Assembly: GCA_015062205.1 (NCBI GenBank)
Contig: SUVB01000050.1
Coordinates: forward strand, 1-64,000
Source of the DNA: Desulfovibrio desulfuricans
Lineage (GTDB): Bacteria > Desulfobacterota > Desulfovibrionia > Desulfovibrionales > Desulfovibrionaceae
DNA: 64,000 bases
Reading direction: 5' to 3'
The notes below the pieces were generated by a model. That model made no database searches and was not told where the DNA came from. It saw only the letters and a list, made by a program, of their open reading frames with translations. The stretch's first letter is position 1, and every line of letters starts with the position of its first letter. Made by a program: the position numbers and the translations under genes. Of this stretch, positions 20,456 to 28,882 are shown piece by piece.

Positions 20456-21808
20456 TTACCCCAAAGCGGCCCGCCACGCGGCAAAGGCCGCCCCTGCCCG
20501 TTCGGCATAGAGCGCCTTGCGGTCCTTCTTGCGCGCCCGCTCGCCCAGTTCCGGCATGAGGCCGAAGTGCACGTTGGAAGGCTGGAAGCGTTTGACCGGC
20601 GTGCGCAGATGCGCCAAAAGCGCACCCAAAGCCGTTTCCTGCGGGGGCGGGCACAGCTCCCGCCCGGCGGCGCGGCCCGCCAGCAGCATGCCCAGCCACA
20701 GCCCGCAGGCGGCGGACTCCACATAGCCCTCCACGCCGGTGATCTGCCCGGCCAGGAAGACGTTGGGCCGCGTCCGCAGGGAGAGATCCGGAGCCAGCAC
20801 TTCCGGCGCGTTGACGTACGTATTGCGGTGCATACTGCCGAAACGCGCGAACTCCGCCCGCTCCAGCCCCGGCACAAGGCGGAACACGCGGGCCTGCTCG
20901 CTCTGAATGAGCTTGGTCTGGCACCCCACCAGATTGCAGGTCTCCACATTGGCGTTCTCAGCCCGCAGCTGCAGCACGGCCCACGGGCGGCGGCCCGTGC
21001 GCGGATCCACGAAGCCCACAGGCTTGAGCGGCCCGAAGGTCAGCGTGCGCGGCCCGCGTTCGGCCAGCGCCTCCACGGGCATGCAGCCCTCAAAGTGCCG
21101 CTCCTTCTCGAAATCGTGCGCCGCCACCTTCCGCGCATCCAGCAGCGCCTGATAAAATGTCTCGTATTCCTCGCGATTCATGGGGCAGTTGAGGTAATCG
21201 CCCTGCCCGGCAGGTTCTCCCTGCTCCTGGCCGTAGCGCGAGGCGCGGAAGACCACGTCCATGTTCAGGGAGTGCGTCCAGACAATGGGCGCGATGGCGT
21301 CGTAAAAATAGCAGTGCGTCGCGCCCAAGGCCGCTGCCAGTGAGGTCGAGAGTGACGCGGAGGCCAACGGTCCCGCGGCGATGACGATGACGCCGCCCTC
21401 TCCCGTGAAGGGCGTCAGCGCCGCGTCGTCCAGGCCCTGAATCTGTCGCTCCACCCGCTGAATATTGGCCTGCGCAGCCACACGCGCCGTCATGGCGCGG
21501 GCAAAGGCCTCACGGTCCACGGCCAGGGCCTTGCCCGCAGGCACGCGGCACATGTCGGCCGCCGCCATGAAGTCGCTGCCCAGGGCGCGCATTTCCGCCT
21601 TGAGCAGACCCACGCCCGAGGTGGGCTCGTCCGAACGCAGGGAATTGGAACAGACCAGCTCGGCCAGATTGTCGCTGACATGGGCCGGAGAACGGAACCC
21701 GGGCTTCTGCTCGAACAAAACGACGTTGTGCCCGGCGCGGGCCAGGCGCAGGGCGCATTCGCACCCGGCAAGGCCCCCGCCCACCACGGCGACGGAGAGT
21801 GTTTGCAT
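20456..21808 (-). CDS. trmFO: Methylenetetrahydrofolate-tRNA-(uracil-54-C5)-methyltransferase TrmFO
   Basis: A 450-residue FAD enzyme that makes ribothymidine-54 in tRNA using methylene-tetrahydrofolate. The N-terminal Rossmann motif VVGGGLAGCECALRLARAG and the family-specific LVCSNSLRSDEPTSGVGLLK are clear. The C-terminal region contains the GVEGYVESAACGLWLG motif and ends in LPELGERARKKDRK-type residues (MPELGERARKKDRK). The ATG at 21808 follows GGAG; an alternative ATG 12 codons upstream lacks support. Divergent from dut. Confidence 0.95.
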   Translation of the reverse strand: MQTLSVAVVGGGLAGCECALRLARAGHNVVLFEQKPGFRSPAHVSDNLAELVCSNSLRSDEPTSGVGLLKAEMRALGSDFMAAADMCRVPAGKALAVDREAFARAMTARVAAQANIQRVERQIQGLDDAALTPFTGEGGVIVIAAGPLASASLSTSLAAALGATHCYFYDAIAPIVWTHSLNMDVVFRASRYGQEQGEPAGQGDYLNCPMNREEYETFYQALLDARKVAAHDFEKERHFEGCMPVEALAERGPRTLTFGPLKPVGFVDPRTGRRPWAVLQLRAENANVETCNLVGCQTKLIQSEQARVFRLVPGLERAEFARFGSMHRNTYVNAPEVLAPDLSLRTRPNVFLAGQITGVEGYVESAACGLWLGMLLAGRAAGRELCPPPQETALGALLAHLRTPVKRFQPSNVHFGLMPELGERARKKDRKALYAERAGAAFAAWRAALG

Positions 21809-21998
21809 GTGTGCTCCTGAACAGATGCAGCGTGCTTTTTCCAAACACGTTGCGGCAGATTGAAAAAATTTGCGGACAATGGCAAGGGGGCCCTGCCGCG
21901 CGGGACAGGGGCTTTCCGATGACCATCATTGGCCGGAACATTCAGGTCTGTCGCACAGCGCCCTTGCCTCCGGCGCGAAGCTGGGCTACTAAGGGAGA

Positions 21999-22526
21999 AT
22001 GCGCGACGACATCACCACCACGCCCGACCCCGCAGCGGCCCTGCCCGGCTTTGTCTCCGCCCCTGTGGACATCGCCTTTGTGCGCCCCGGCGCGCGTGAG
22101 CTCTACGCCCGCGACGGGGAGGGGCTTCCGGCTCCGGCCACCGGCGGCTCCGCCGGTTTCGACCTCCGCGCCTGCCTGGAGGCGGAGGAAACCGTCATCC
22201 CCGCCGGAAAGCGCCTCAAAACGCCCACGGGCATCAGTGTGCAGCCGCGTGCGGCAGGCCTGGCGGGCTTCATCTATTCCCGCAGCGGCCTCGGCGCGCG
22301 TGACGGCCTCACCGTGGCGCAGGGCGTGGGCGTCATCGACCCCGACTACACCGGGGAAATCCTCGTCTTCCTCCTGAACACTTCCGGGCAGGAGCGCCGC
22401 ATCCGCCGCGGCGAGCGCATAGCCCAGCTCATCTTTCAGCCCTTCGCCCGACCCCGCTGGCGCGAGGTCGCGGAACTGGCCGCCACGGAACGCGGTTCCG
22501 GCGGTTTCGGGCACACCGGGCGCTGA
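21999..22526 (+). CDS. dut: Deoxyuridine 5'-triphosphate nucleotidohydrolase
   Basis: A 175-residue trimeric dUTPase that converts dUTP to dUMP, keeping uracil out of DNA. All five motifs are visible: GSAGFDLRA, YSRSGLGARDG, GVIDPDYTGEI, RRGERIAQLIF and GSGGFGHTGR. An N-terminal extension of about 30 residues precedes the core. AAGGGAG lies just before the ATG. It is probably co-transcribed with argD, 69 bases downstream. Confidence 0.95.
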   Translation: MRDDITTTPDPAAALPGFVSAPVDIAFVRPGARELYARDGEGLPAPATGGSAGFDLRACLEAEETVIPAGKRLKTPTGISVQPRAAGLAGFIYSRSGLGARDGLTVAQGVGVIDPDYTGEILVFLLNTSGQERRIRRGERIAQLIFQPFARPRWREVAELAATERGSGGFGHTGR

Positions 22527-22595
22527 CGGGTCCGCCTTTCGTCGACCGCAGTTTCTCCCAATTCCAGCACATCCGTCCAGAACAAGGAGTCTGTC

Positions 22596-23795
22596 ATGTC
22601 GCAAACCTTTGACGCCGTGAAAGCCGAGGAAGAGCACCTGCTCTGCCGTTCCTACAGCCGCTACCCGCTGGCCGTCGCGCGCGGCAAGGGCGCGCGGCTC
22701 TGGGACGTGGACGGCAAGGAATATGTGGACCTGCTGGCGGGCATCGCCGTGACGGCCCTCGGCCACTGCAACGACGAGGTCTGCGCAGCGCTGGAAGCGC
22801 AGGCCCGCCGCCTCTGGCATGTGAGCAACCTCTTCTATCAGGAGCCGCAGCTGGAACTGGCGCGGCTTCTGCTCTCCACCAGCCACCACGGCAAGGTTTT
22901 TTTCTGCAATTCCGGGGCGGAAGCCAACGAGGCCTGCATCAAGCTGGCGCGGCGCTACATGCGCGCCGTCAAAAAGCGCGACGCCTGCGAAATCATCACC
23001 TTTGAAGGCTGTTTCCACGGGCGCACCTTCGGCGCGCTGGCCGCCACGGGCCGCGAAAGCCTGAGCGAGGGCTTCACGCCCCTGCCCGAAGGCTTCAGGC
23101 AGGTCCCTGTCCGCGACATGGCCGCGCTGGACGCGGCAGTCACCCCCGCCACCGCCGCCGTTCTGGTGGAGGTGGTGCAGGGCGAGGGCGGCATTGTCCC
23201 CCTGCCCGGCGACTGGCTGCGCGCGGTGGAGGCGCTCTGCCGCAAGCGCGACGTACTCTTCATGTGCGATGAAGTGCAGGCGGGCCTGTGCCGCACCGGA
23301 AAATTCTGGGCTTTCCAGAACCACGGACTCACTCCGGACGTGGTCAGCACGGCCAAATCCCTGGCCAACGGCCTGCCCATGGGGGCCATGCTGGCCACGG
23401 ACGAAGCCGCCCGGGGCTTTGTGGCCGGGAGCCACGCCACCACGTTCGGCGGCGGGGCGCTGGTTTCGGGCGTGGCCGCCAAGGTGGTGGAGATCATGCT
23501 GCGCGACCGGCTGGCCGACCGCGCCGCCGAACTGGGCGGCCGCCTCAAGAAACGGCTGGAAGACATCCAAGGCCGCCTGCCGGGCAAAATCCGCGAGGTG
23601 CGCGGCCTGGGCCTGATGCTGGGCGTTGAGTTGGCCGTTCCGGGCCGCCCTGTCTGGGAAGAACTGCTGCGGCGCGGCTACATCTGCAACCTGAGCCATG
23701 AGGTGACCCTGCGCCTGCTGCCGCCCCTGAACATTGACGAGGCCGACCTCACAAGCTTCGCCGCCACGCTGGAAAACATCCTGGAAACAGCCTGA
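22596..23795 (+). CDS. argD: Acetylornithine / succinyldiaminopimelate aminotransferase
   Basis: A 399-residue class III PLP aminotransferase. The family motifs are WDVDGKEYVDLLAGIAV, NSGAEANEACIKLAR, FHGRTFGALAATG, the PLP-binding Asp in LFMCDEVQAGLCRTGK and the Schiff-base Lys in STAKSLANGLPMGA. Best fit is ArgD in arginine and possibly lysine synthesis; related ornithine or GABA transaminases cannot be fully excluded from sequence alone. AAGGAG precedes the ATG. An inverted repeat at 23890-23915 follows. Confidence 0.9.
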   Translation: MSQTFDAVKAEEEHLLCRSYSRYPLAVARGKGARLWDVDGKEYVDLLAGIAVTALGHCNDEVCAALEAQARRLWHVSNLFYQEPQLELARLLLSTSHHGKVFFCNSGAEANEACIKLARRYMRAVKKRDACEIITFEGCFHGRTFGALAATGRESLSEGFTPLPEGFRQVPVRDMAALDAAVTPATAAVLVEVVQGEGGIVPLPGDWLRAVEALCRKRDVLFMCDEVQAGLCRTGKFWAFQNHGLTPDVVSTAKSLANGLPMGAMLATDEAARGFVAGSHATTFGGGALVSGVAAKVVEIMLRDRLADRAAELGGRLKKRLEDIQGRLPGKIREVRGLGLMLGVELAVPGRPVWEELLRRGYICNLSHEVTLRLLPPLNIDEADLTSFAATLENILETA

Positions 23796-23889
23796 CCACC
23801 CCGCGCCGCTGCCGTTCCGCGCCGAGAATGCGCCGCAGGGGCTTTACACAGGCCCGGATCTGCGCTACTGCTGCGCCAGCAAATGATAC

Positions 23890-23915
23890 GGCAACCCCGC
23901 CCCGGCGGGGTTGCC
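23890..23915 (+). terminator. Inverted repeat after argD
   Basis: A perfect 12-bp stem GGCAACCCCGCC / GGCGGGGTTGCC with a tiny loop, about 95 bases past argD and 25 bases before the next start codon. The following bases (GCTTGTATTG) are only weakly T-rich. It may limit readthrough into, or structure the leader of, the small zinc-finger gene. Confidence 0.5.
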
Positions 23916-23939
23916 GCTTGTATTGAAGGAGTACAAGAC

Positions 23940-24161
23940 ATGGACGTATTTGATCAGGCCACCGAGCTGGAACGCCTCGACCGCGAATCGGCCCTCGTAC
24001 GGGCCCGCGCTTCCATGGACCGGGGCGGCCCGGAATGGATCAACGGCGTGGCCTGCTGTCGCGAGTGCGGCGAGCCCATTCCCCAGAAACGCCTTGACGC
24101 CCTGCCCGGCGTGGGCCTGTGCCGCGCCTGCCAGGAAGAACGCGAAAACAGCCGCCACTGA
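23940..24161 (+). CDS. Small DksA/TraR-type zinc-finger protein
   Basis: A 73-residue protein with a C-terminal four-Cys zinc finger: ACCRECGEPIP (Cys 40 and 43) and LCRACQEE (Cys 61 and 64), spaced by RLDALPGVG, as in TraR/DksA proteins. It lacks the long N-terminal coiled coil of full DksA, resembling short TraR-like proteins that bind RNA polymerase's secondary channel. AAGGAG lies 9 bases before the ATG. Direct RNA polymerase binding is inferred from family only. Confidence 0.85.
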   Translation: MDVFDQATELERLDRESALVRARASMDRGGPEWINGVACCRECGEPIPQKRLDALPGVGLCRACQEERENSRH

Positions 24162-24198
24162 TCCCCCCGGCGGGGGCGTCGCGTCCTGTGGCGGCCCT

Positions 24199-25203
24199 CT
24201 ACTCCCAGATGGCGTGCAGCACCCACCAGGAGGCGAAACCCACGCTCGCGGCGGCGGGCAGGGTGAGCACCCAGGCCGTCACCAGGCTTTGGGCCACGCT
24301 CCAGCGCACGGCCGAAAGCCGCCTGACGGAACCCACGCCGAAAATACAGGCCGAGATGGTGTGCGTGGTGCTGACGGGGCAGCCCAGCGCGGAGGCCCCG
24401 GCTATGACCAGGGTTGCGGAACTTTCGGCCGTGAATCCATGCACCGGCTCCAGCTTGAAAATGCGGCTGCCCATGGTCCGCACGATCTTCCAGCCGCCCA
24501 CGGCCGTGCCCAGAGCCATCGCCCCCGCACAGGAAAGCTTGACCCAGAGGGGCACGTCCACGCTCTCCACCCGGCCGAAGATGAACAGAGCCAGGGTGAC
24601 GACGCCCATGGTCTTCTGCGCGTCATTAAGACCGTGGCTCGTGGCCATGAAGGCCGCCGAGCACAGCTGCAGACGGCGGAAGAGAGCAGAGACCCTGCGC
24701 CGGTGCACCCTGCCGAATATCCAGTAGATGGCCCACATGCACAGAAATCCCCCGCCGAAACCGGCCAGAGGCGCGGCCACCAGGGGAACGAGCACCTTGC
24801 CGACGATGCCTTGGACATTGAGCGCGCCGAAGCCCGCATCGGCTGCGGCTGCGCCGATGAGCCCGCCGATGAGCGCATGGGATGAGGACGAGGGGATGCC
24901 GAAATACCAGGTGATGCAATTCCAGGCGATGGCCGCCAGCAGGGCGGCCGGCACCAGGATGTGACTGCCCTCCACCACATGCAGCAGCACAATGCCGCCG
25001 CCCAGCGTCCGCGCGACCTCCGTGCCCAGCAGCGCGCCCGCCAGATTGAGCAGGGCCGCCGCGCCCACGGCGAAACGCGGCGTCACCACCTTGGTGGAAA
25101 CCGCCGAGGCAATGGCGTTGGCGCAGTCGTGCGCGCCGTTGGTGAAGTCAAACACCAGCGCCAGCAGCACGATGAGCGCCAGCAGCACCGGAACGTCAAA
25201 CAT
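24199..25203 (-). CDS. PiT-family inorganic phosphate transporter
   Basis: A 334-residue polytopic membrane protein with about ten predicted helices. The two PiT signature repeats are present: DFTNGAHDCANAIASAVSTKV near the N-terminus (GAHDCANAIA) and HGLNDAQKTMGVVTLAL in the second half. It is a low-affinity, cation-coupled phosphate permease in the inner membrane. Its ATG lies inside the end of the upstream DUF47 gene (8-base overlap), so the two are translationally coupled. Confidence 0.93.
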   Translation of the reverse strand: MFDVPVLLALIVLLALVFDFTNGAHDCANAIASAVSTKVVTPRFAVGAAALLNLAGALLGTEVARTLGGGIVLLHVVEGSHILVPAALLAAIAWNCITWYFGIPSSSSHALIGGLIGAAAADAGFGALNVQGIVGKVLVPLVAAPLAGFGGGFLCMWAIYWIFGRVHRRRVSALFRRLQLCSAAFMATSHGLNDAQKTMGVVTLALFIFGRVESVDVPLWVKLSCAGAMALGTAVGGWKIVRTMGSRIFKLEPVHGFTAESSATLVIAGASALGCPVSTTHTISACIFGVGSVRRLSAVRWSVAQSLVTAWVLTLPAAASVGFASWWVLHAIWE

Positions 25204-25825
25204 TTTTGAGCACCGCTTCCTCGATGGTTTCAGCCAGCGTATTCACCTGTTCCAGCAGGATGCTCATGCGCTCGTAGGCCTGACTCCACTTGAGCACCTG
25301 CATGACGAGGGGAAGCGAGAGCTCCTGATGCTCGTCCATGAGTTCCGCCAGGCCTGCGGCCAGCACCATGTCGCACTCGTCGCGCAGGCTGCGGAAGGCG
25401 CGCGTCTTGTGGCAGTCGCGCCTGTCGGCGAGCCCCTCCAGCATGACGCGCGTGAGGTCCAGCATGGCGATGATGGTGCGCGCCATGTGCAGCATGGGGA
25501 AGCGGACACGCGGGAATTCAAAGATGTGCAGGCGCGTGCCCAGGCTCTGCAGGCAGTCCGTGCATTCTTCCTGCGCCTGATTGATGCGCAGGATGTCCTC
25601 CCGGTCAATGGGCGTGATGAACGATCGCGAGAGCTCGCGGATGATCTTGCCGTGCAGCCGGTCGCCCTGCTCTTCCAGCATGGCGATTTCCTTGTGCGCT
25701 CTGTCCATGCCGGAAACATCTTCCAGCATGGCGACCAGCAGCGCGCCGGTTTGCCGCAGGATGCCGTTCTGCTCCTGCAGCATGGCAAAAAAAGGCGCGG
25801 ACCTGGGCAATAGGGCAGGAAACAT
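25196..25825 (-). CDS. DUF47 (PhoU-like) phosphate transport regulator
   Basis: A 209-residue helical protein of the DUF47/PhoU-like family, which commonly partners PiT permeases. Charged helices such as LEEQGDRLHGKIIRELSRS and TPIDREDILRINQAQEECTD are typical. The ATG at 25825 has a strong purine-rich site (GGAGAGGGA); the longer frame upstream is not homologous. Its end overlaps the permease start, implying stoichiometric expression. Confidence 0.9.
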   Translation of the reverse strand: MFPALLPRSAPFFAMLQEQNGILRQTGALLVAMLEDVSGMDRAHKEIAMLEEQGDRLHGKIIRELSRSFITPIDREDILRINQAQEECTDCLQSLGTRLHIFEFPRVRFPMLHMARTIIAMLDLTRVMLEGLADRRDCHKTRAFRSLRDECDMVLAAGLAELMDEHQELSLPLVMQVLKWSQAYERMSILLEQVNTLAETIEEAVLKNV

Positions 25826-26019
25826 TCCCTCTCCTTGGCAAAAATGCTGTCTGCCCCGCAGGGGCAATGCAAGGTGTGCCCAGCATATACCGGGCGCGAC
25901 ACTGTGCCAAGGGGGCAGAGGGGCATGAGTCGAAATTTTCAAAAACTGCGCAAAAAAACAGTGCGGCGCCGCCCAGTTGCGCGCAGGCCTGTCTTCCTGC
26001 GGCCCGGGCCGCCCTGCGT

Positions 26020-27039
26020 TCAGCCGCGCGCGTCCGCCAGCCATGCCGCGCTCAGGGCCGTGTCCGCTGCGGACAGGAACGTCCAGGGCGGCGGTACGGC
26101 ACACTGCGCCCCCGGCACGCGCAATCCGCCGTGGTGCAGGCAAAAACCCGCGCGATCGGAAAACGCGCCCGACGCGCCATAGAGGCTGTCCCCCGCAAGC
26201 GGATGCCCCATGTGCGCCGCATGGGCGCGTATTTGATGCCGCGCGCCGCGCCGGATGCGGCAGGCGGCCAGCGTCGCCCCGCCAAGGGACGCAAGACCGG
26301 ACAATGCCTTTGGCAGCGCGGCCGCGTCCCAGAAACGCAAGGGCAGAAATTCCGTCCAGCGGACGGCTTCCGCCGTGCCGGGCAGGACGAGGCTCCGGGC
26401 GCGCCGGGCCGTATCCAGGGCGTTCCTGACCGTGACGGGCGCAGCCAGACGCCCTTCCAGCACGGCCAGATAGCGCTTTTCGCACTCTCCGGCGGCCTCG
26501 GCAGCGCGGAAAGCTGCGGCAGCCGCCGCGTCGCAGGCCGCGCAGAGGAGGCCTGAGGTCCCGTAATCCAGCCTTTGCAGCAGCACGGGCAGGGCTGCAT
26601 GCCGTTCCCCGTCCGCAGCCCTGCCCAGGAGGCGCGGCAGCAGGGCTTCCAGACTGGGTCCGCCGCCGCCGGCCAGGGCCGCACTGTGCAGCCCGGCGGG
26701 TTTGTAAAAAAAGCAGTAGCGACCCTGCCGCTCCAGCAGGCGCGCGGCATCATCCGCTCCGGCGCTGCCGGGGCTGCATGCGGGCCACTCGGACGCCGCC
26801 ATGCCGTCCGCAGGCAAGAGCTCCAGCCTGTCCCCCGCCCGCAGGCGCTGCGCCGCCGTGCCCGGATGCCCGTTGACCAGCACAGCGCCGCCCCCAACGC
26901 GCCGCCGCCGCCCGCGCAGGCCCATGCCCGGCAGCAGCGCGGCCAGGGCGCGATCCAGCCGCTGCCCCGCCAGTTCCGGGCCGCAGCGCACGGCCAGGCG
27001 CGCAACGGCTCCGGCCTTCCCCTCCGAAGGCGCGCTCAC
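26020..27039 (-). CDS. RluA-family RNA pseudouridine synthase
   Basis: A 339-residue pseudouridine synthase with an N-terminal S4-like RNA-binding domain (GQRLDRALAALLPGM, VLVNGHPG). The catalytic Asp lies in QRLDYGTSGLL (family HRLDxxTSG). RRGARHQIRAHAAHMGHPLAGDSLYG is present in two parts (RRGARHQIRAHA and GHPLAGDSLYG). It is Ala-rich and its catalytic His is replaced by Gln, which occurs in some members. The GTG start overlaps the preceding CofD-like stop (GTGA). Which rRNA or tRNA uridine it modifies cannot be told. Confidence 0.88.
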   Translation of the reverse strand: MSAPSEGKAGAVARLAVRCGPELAGQRLDRALAALLPGMGLRGRRRRVGGGAVLVNGHPGTAAQRLRAGDRLELLPADGMAASEWPACSPGSAGADDAARLLERQGRYCFFYKPAGLHSAALAGGGGPSLEALLPRLLGRAADGERHAALPVLLQRLDYGTSGLLCAACDAAAAAAFRAAEAAGECEKRYLAVLEGRLAAPVTVRNALDTARRARSLVLPGTAEAVRWTEFLPLRFWDAAALPKALSGLASLGGATLAACRIRRGARHQIRAHAAHMGHPLAGDSLYGASGAFSDRAGFCLHHGGLRVPGAQCAVPPPWTFLSAADTALSAAWLADARG

Positions 27040-28238
27040 AGCCTCGTCCCGCCCGCGACCAGCGCCAGCAGGGCGGCGGCGGTCGGTTCGGGGGCATGCT
27101 GCTGCGGATCGTCCTCGCAGACCATGTCCCTGTCCGCCAGCCGCAGACCCATGCGCGCCAGTTCAGCCCGGTCCGCCTGACCGAGCCCGCCCTCGTAGCG
27201 GCCGTGACGGCTGTCCACAAGCACGGTGTGCAGCAGATCCTCCGTGCGCGCCTCCGGCGCGTCTTCGCGCAAATGCCGCAGGAGCATGGAGGCCTGCCCG
27301 GCCACGGTCAGGCCGTGCAGTTCGGCATCCCTGCCGCTGTTGGGGATGAATATCTTGGGACAGCGCGCGGCCGCCACGGCGCGCCCCACGCCCTGCGGCA
27401 GCAGATTGGCCAGAACGCTGGTGTAAAAGCTGCCCATAGGGTAGCAGATGGCCCCTGCCGAACGCAGGTAGGGTTCCACAGTCTCGCCCAGCGGCGGACG
27501 GCAGGGCGTCAGGGAGAACTGCCGCGCGCCGGCTCCGTCGCGCTCCCGATCCGGCTCATGCACGGTGAGAAAAAGCTCCCGCACCGGGCCGGGCAACTTC
27601 CTGAAATGATGCTGCCCCACCACCACGGAACCGTCTTCCAGCCGCGCCGCCAGATGCAGGCTTTCGCTCACCACGGGCAGGACCACGCCGCGCGTCTGCA
27701 ACAGGCGGCTGAAAAAGGCCAGCACCGGCCCGAACGTGCGCTTGTGGTGCAGGTAGCCGCCCGCCAGAACCAGGTTGCCCAGGCAGGCGCGAAAAGGATC
27801 AAAACCGGCGGGCATGCGCTGCAGAAAAAACAACAGGTGCAGGCGCAGGGCATCCGCAAACAGGGGCGGCATGGCGGCCCATGCGGCATGCCCCGGAGAG
27901 GCCATGTCGCGCAGCCGCCGCCGCAGGGGTTCCGGATCGTCCTGCCCGGCATTGTCCGGCAGACGGGCGGCGCAGAACTCCAACACAGGCGCGGGCGTCA
28001 TGTCGCTGTCGGCCAGCGCCAGCAGGCGATTGCGGATATCGCCCACAGCGGGCATGGCGAAGGCCCGCCGCAGGGCGGCGGAACTGCCGCCGGAGTCAAA
28101 GGGCGTCACCAGGTGGACGGAATTGTGCGTATGCCGGGTGAGCTCGCGGCTGAGGCCGCGCAGGGCCGTGCCGCCGGTAAAGAAGACCAGTCGCGGCCCC
28201 AGGGCAGGAGCAACGGGGGCCGGAGACGGAGAACTCAC
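27036..28238 (-). CDS. YvcK/CofD-family protein (GAK-system-type CofD-like)
   Basis: A 400-residue member of the YvcK/CofD superfamily. Corresponding motifs are LVFFTGGTALRGLSREL (YvcK GGGTGLS), TPFDSGGSSAALRRAF with PAVGDIRNRLLALAD (YvcK DDGGSSGRLR...GDLRN), GNLVLAGGY, and YPMGSFYTSVLANLLP. YvcK binds UDP-sugars and affects cell shape and gluconeogenic growth; CofD makes a coenzyme F420 precursor. The N-terminal nucleotide loop differs from both. The length and divergence fit the CofD-like protein of the so-called GAK gene set, though its usual partners are not here. GTG start, GTGA overlaps on both sides. Confidence 0.78.
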   Translation of the reverse strand: MSSPSPAPVAPALGPRLVFFTGGTALRGLSRELTRHTHNSVHLVTPFDSGGSSAALRRAFAMPAVGDIRNRLLALADSDMTPAPVLEFCAARLPDNAGQDDPEPLRRRLRDMASPGHAAWAAMPPLFADALRLHLLFFLQRMPAGFDPFRACLGNLVLAGGYLHHKRTFGPVLAFFSRLLQTRGVVLPVVSESLHLAARLEDGSVVVGQHHFRKLPGPVRELFLTVHEPDRERDGAGARQFSLTPCRPPLGETVEPYLRSAGAICYPMGSFYTSVLANLLPQGVGRAVAAARCPKIFIPNSGRDAELHGLTVAGQASMLLRHLREDAPEARTEDLLHTVLVDSRHGRYEGGLGQADRAELARMGLRLADRDMVCEDDPQQHAPEPTAAALLALVAGGTRL

Positions 28239-28873
28239 CGGCCGCTCCCGGCCGCCGCCCCCGCCTCGCCCCTACCGGCCGGGATGAGGCCCAACTCGCG
28301 CATGCGCAGGAAGATGCGGCGTCCTATCCAGGCGTCGGTGGCCGCATAGGCTATCTGCTTGGGGCTCAACTCCATGAGGCTCCAGTTGGAGCACTGCGAG
28401 CCCTTGGAAATGCGCAGCCCGAACAACTTGGCGGCCAGCGTGCGCAGCCCCTGGCTGGAGAGCCGGCCGGCACGCGCCGCCGCGCCCAGATCCACCAGCC
28501 CGGCGGGCTCAAAGGCGTACAGACGGGCGAGCTCGCGCATGTCGTCGCGGATGCCCACCCCGGCCTTTATCCGGCGCGGATCAGCCAGTATTTCGGCAAG
28601 GTGCGGCCCGAAGGGCAGGCAGGTCAGCTGCACTAGGTACACGGCGTTTTCCGTGGCCAGCTGCACTAGGGCGGGAGCGTTGCGCTTGCCCTTGTGAAAG
28701 GTGGGGCGGGTTTCCGTATCAAAGCCCAGCAGATCCGCCGCGCGCAGGTCAGGCAGGGCCGCAGCCCATTCCTCCGGCGTGCGGATCAGGTGCACAGGCC
28801 CTTCGTAACGGCACAGCGGCAGGGCGTTGATTTCTTCGCTGCTCAGGCGGCGGCGCAGGACATCCATATCCAT
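28235..28873 (-). CDS. 3'-5' exonuclease, RNase D / DEDDy type
   Basis: A 212-residue single-domain DEDDy exonuclease. ExoI is LGFDTETRP (Asp 52, Glu 54), ExoII lies in AGVGIRDDMRELARLY, and ExoIII is YAATDAWIGRRI with the Tyr and Asp spaced as in RNase D. There is no HRDC domain, so it is shorter than E. coli RNase D. It starts 9 bases after mnmE and shares a GTGA overlap with the CofD-like gene. RNA is the likely substrate given its neighbours, but DNA cannot be excluded. Confidence 0.9.
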   Translation of the reverse strand: MDMDVLRRRLSSEEINALPLCRYEGPVHLIRTPEEWAAALPDLRAADLLGFDTETRPTFHKGKRNAPALVQLATENAVYLVQLTCLPFGPHLAEILADPRRIKAGVGIRDDMRELARLYAFEPAGLVDLGAAARAGRLSSQGLRTLAAKLFGLRISKGSQCSNWSLMELSPKQIAYAATDAWIGRRIFLRMRELGLIPAGRGEAGAAAGSGR

Positions 28874-28882
28874 ACAGTTACA

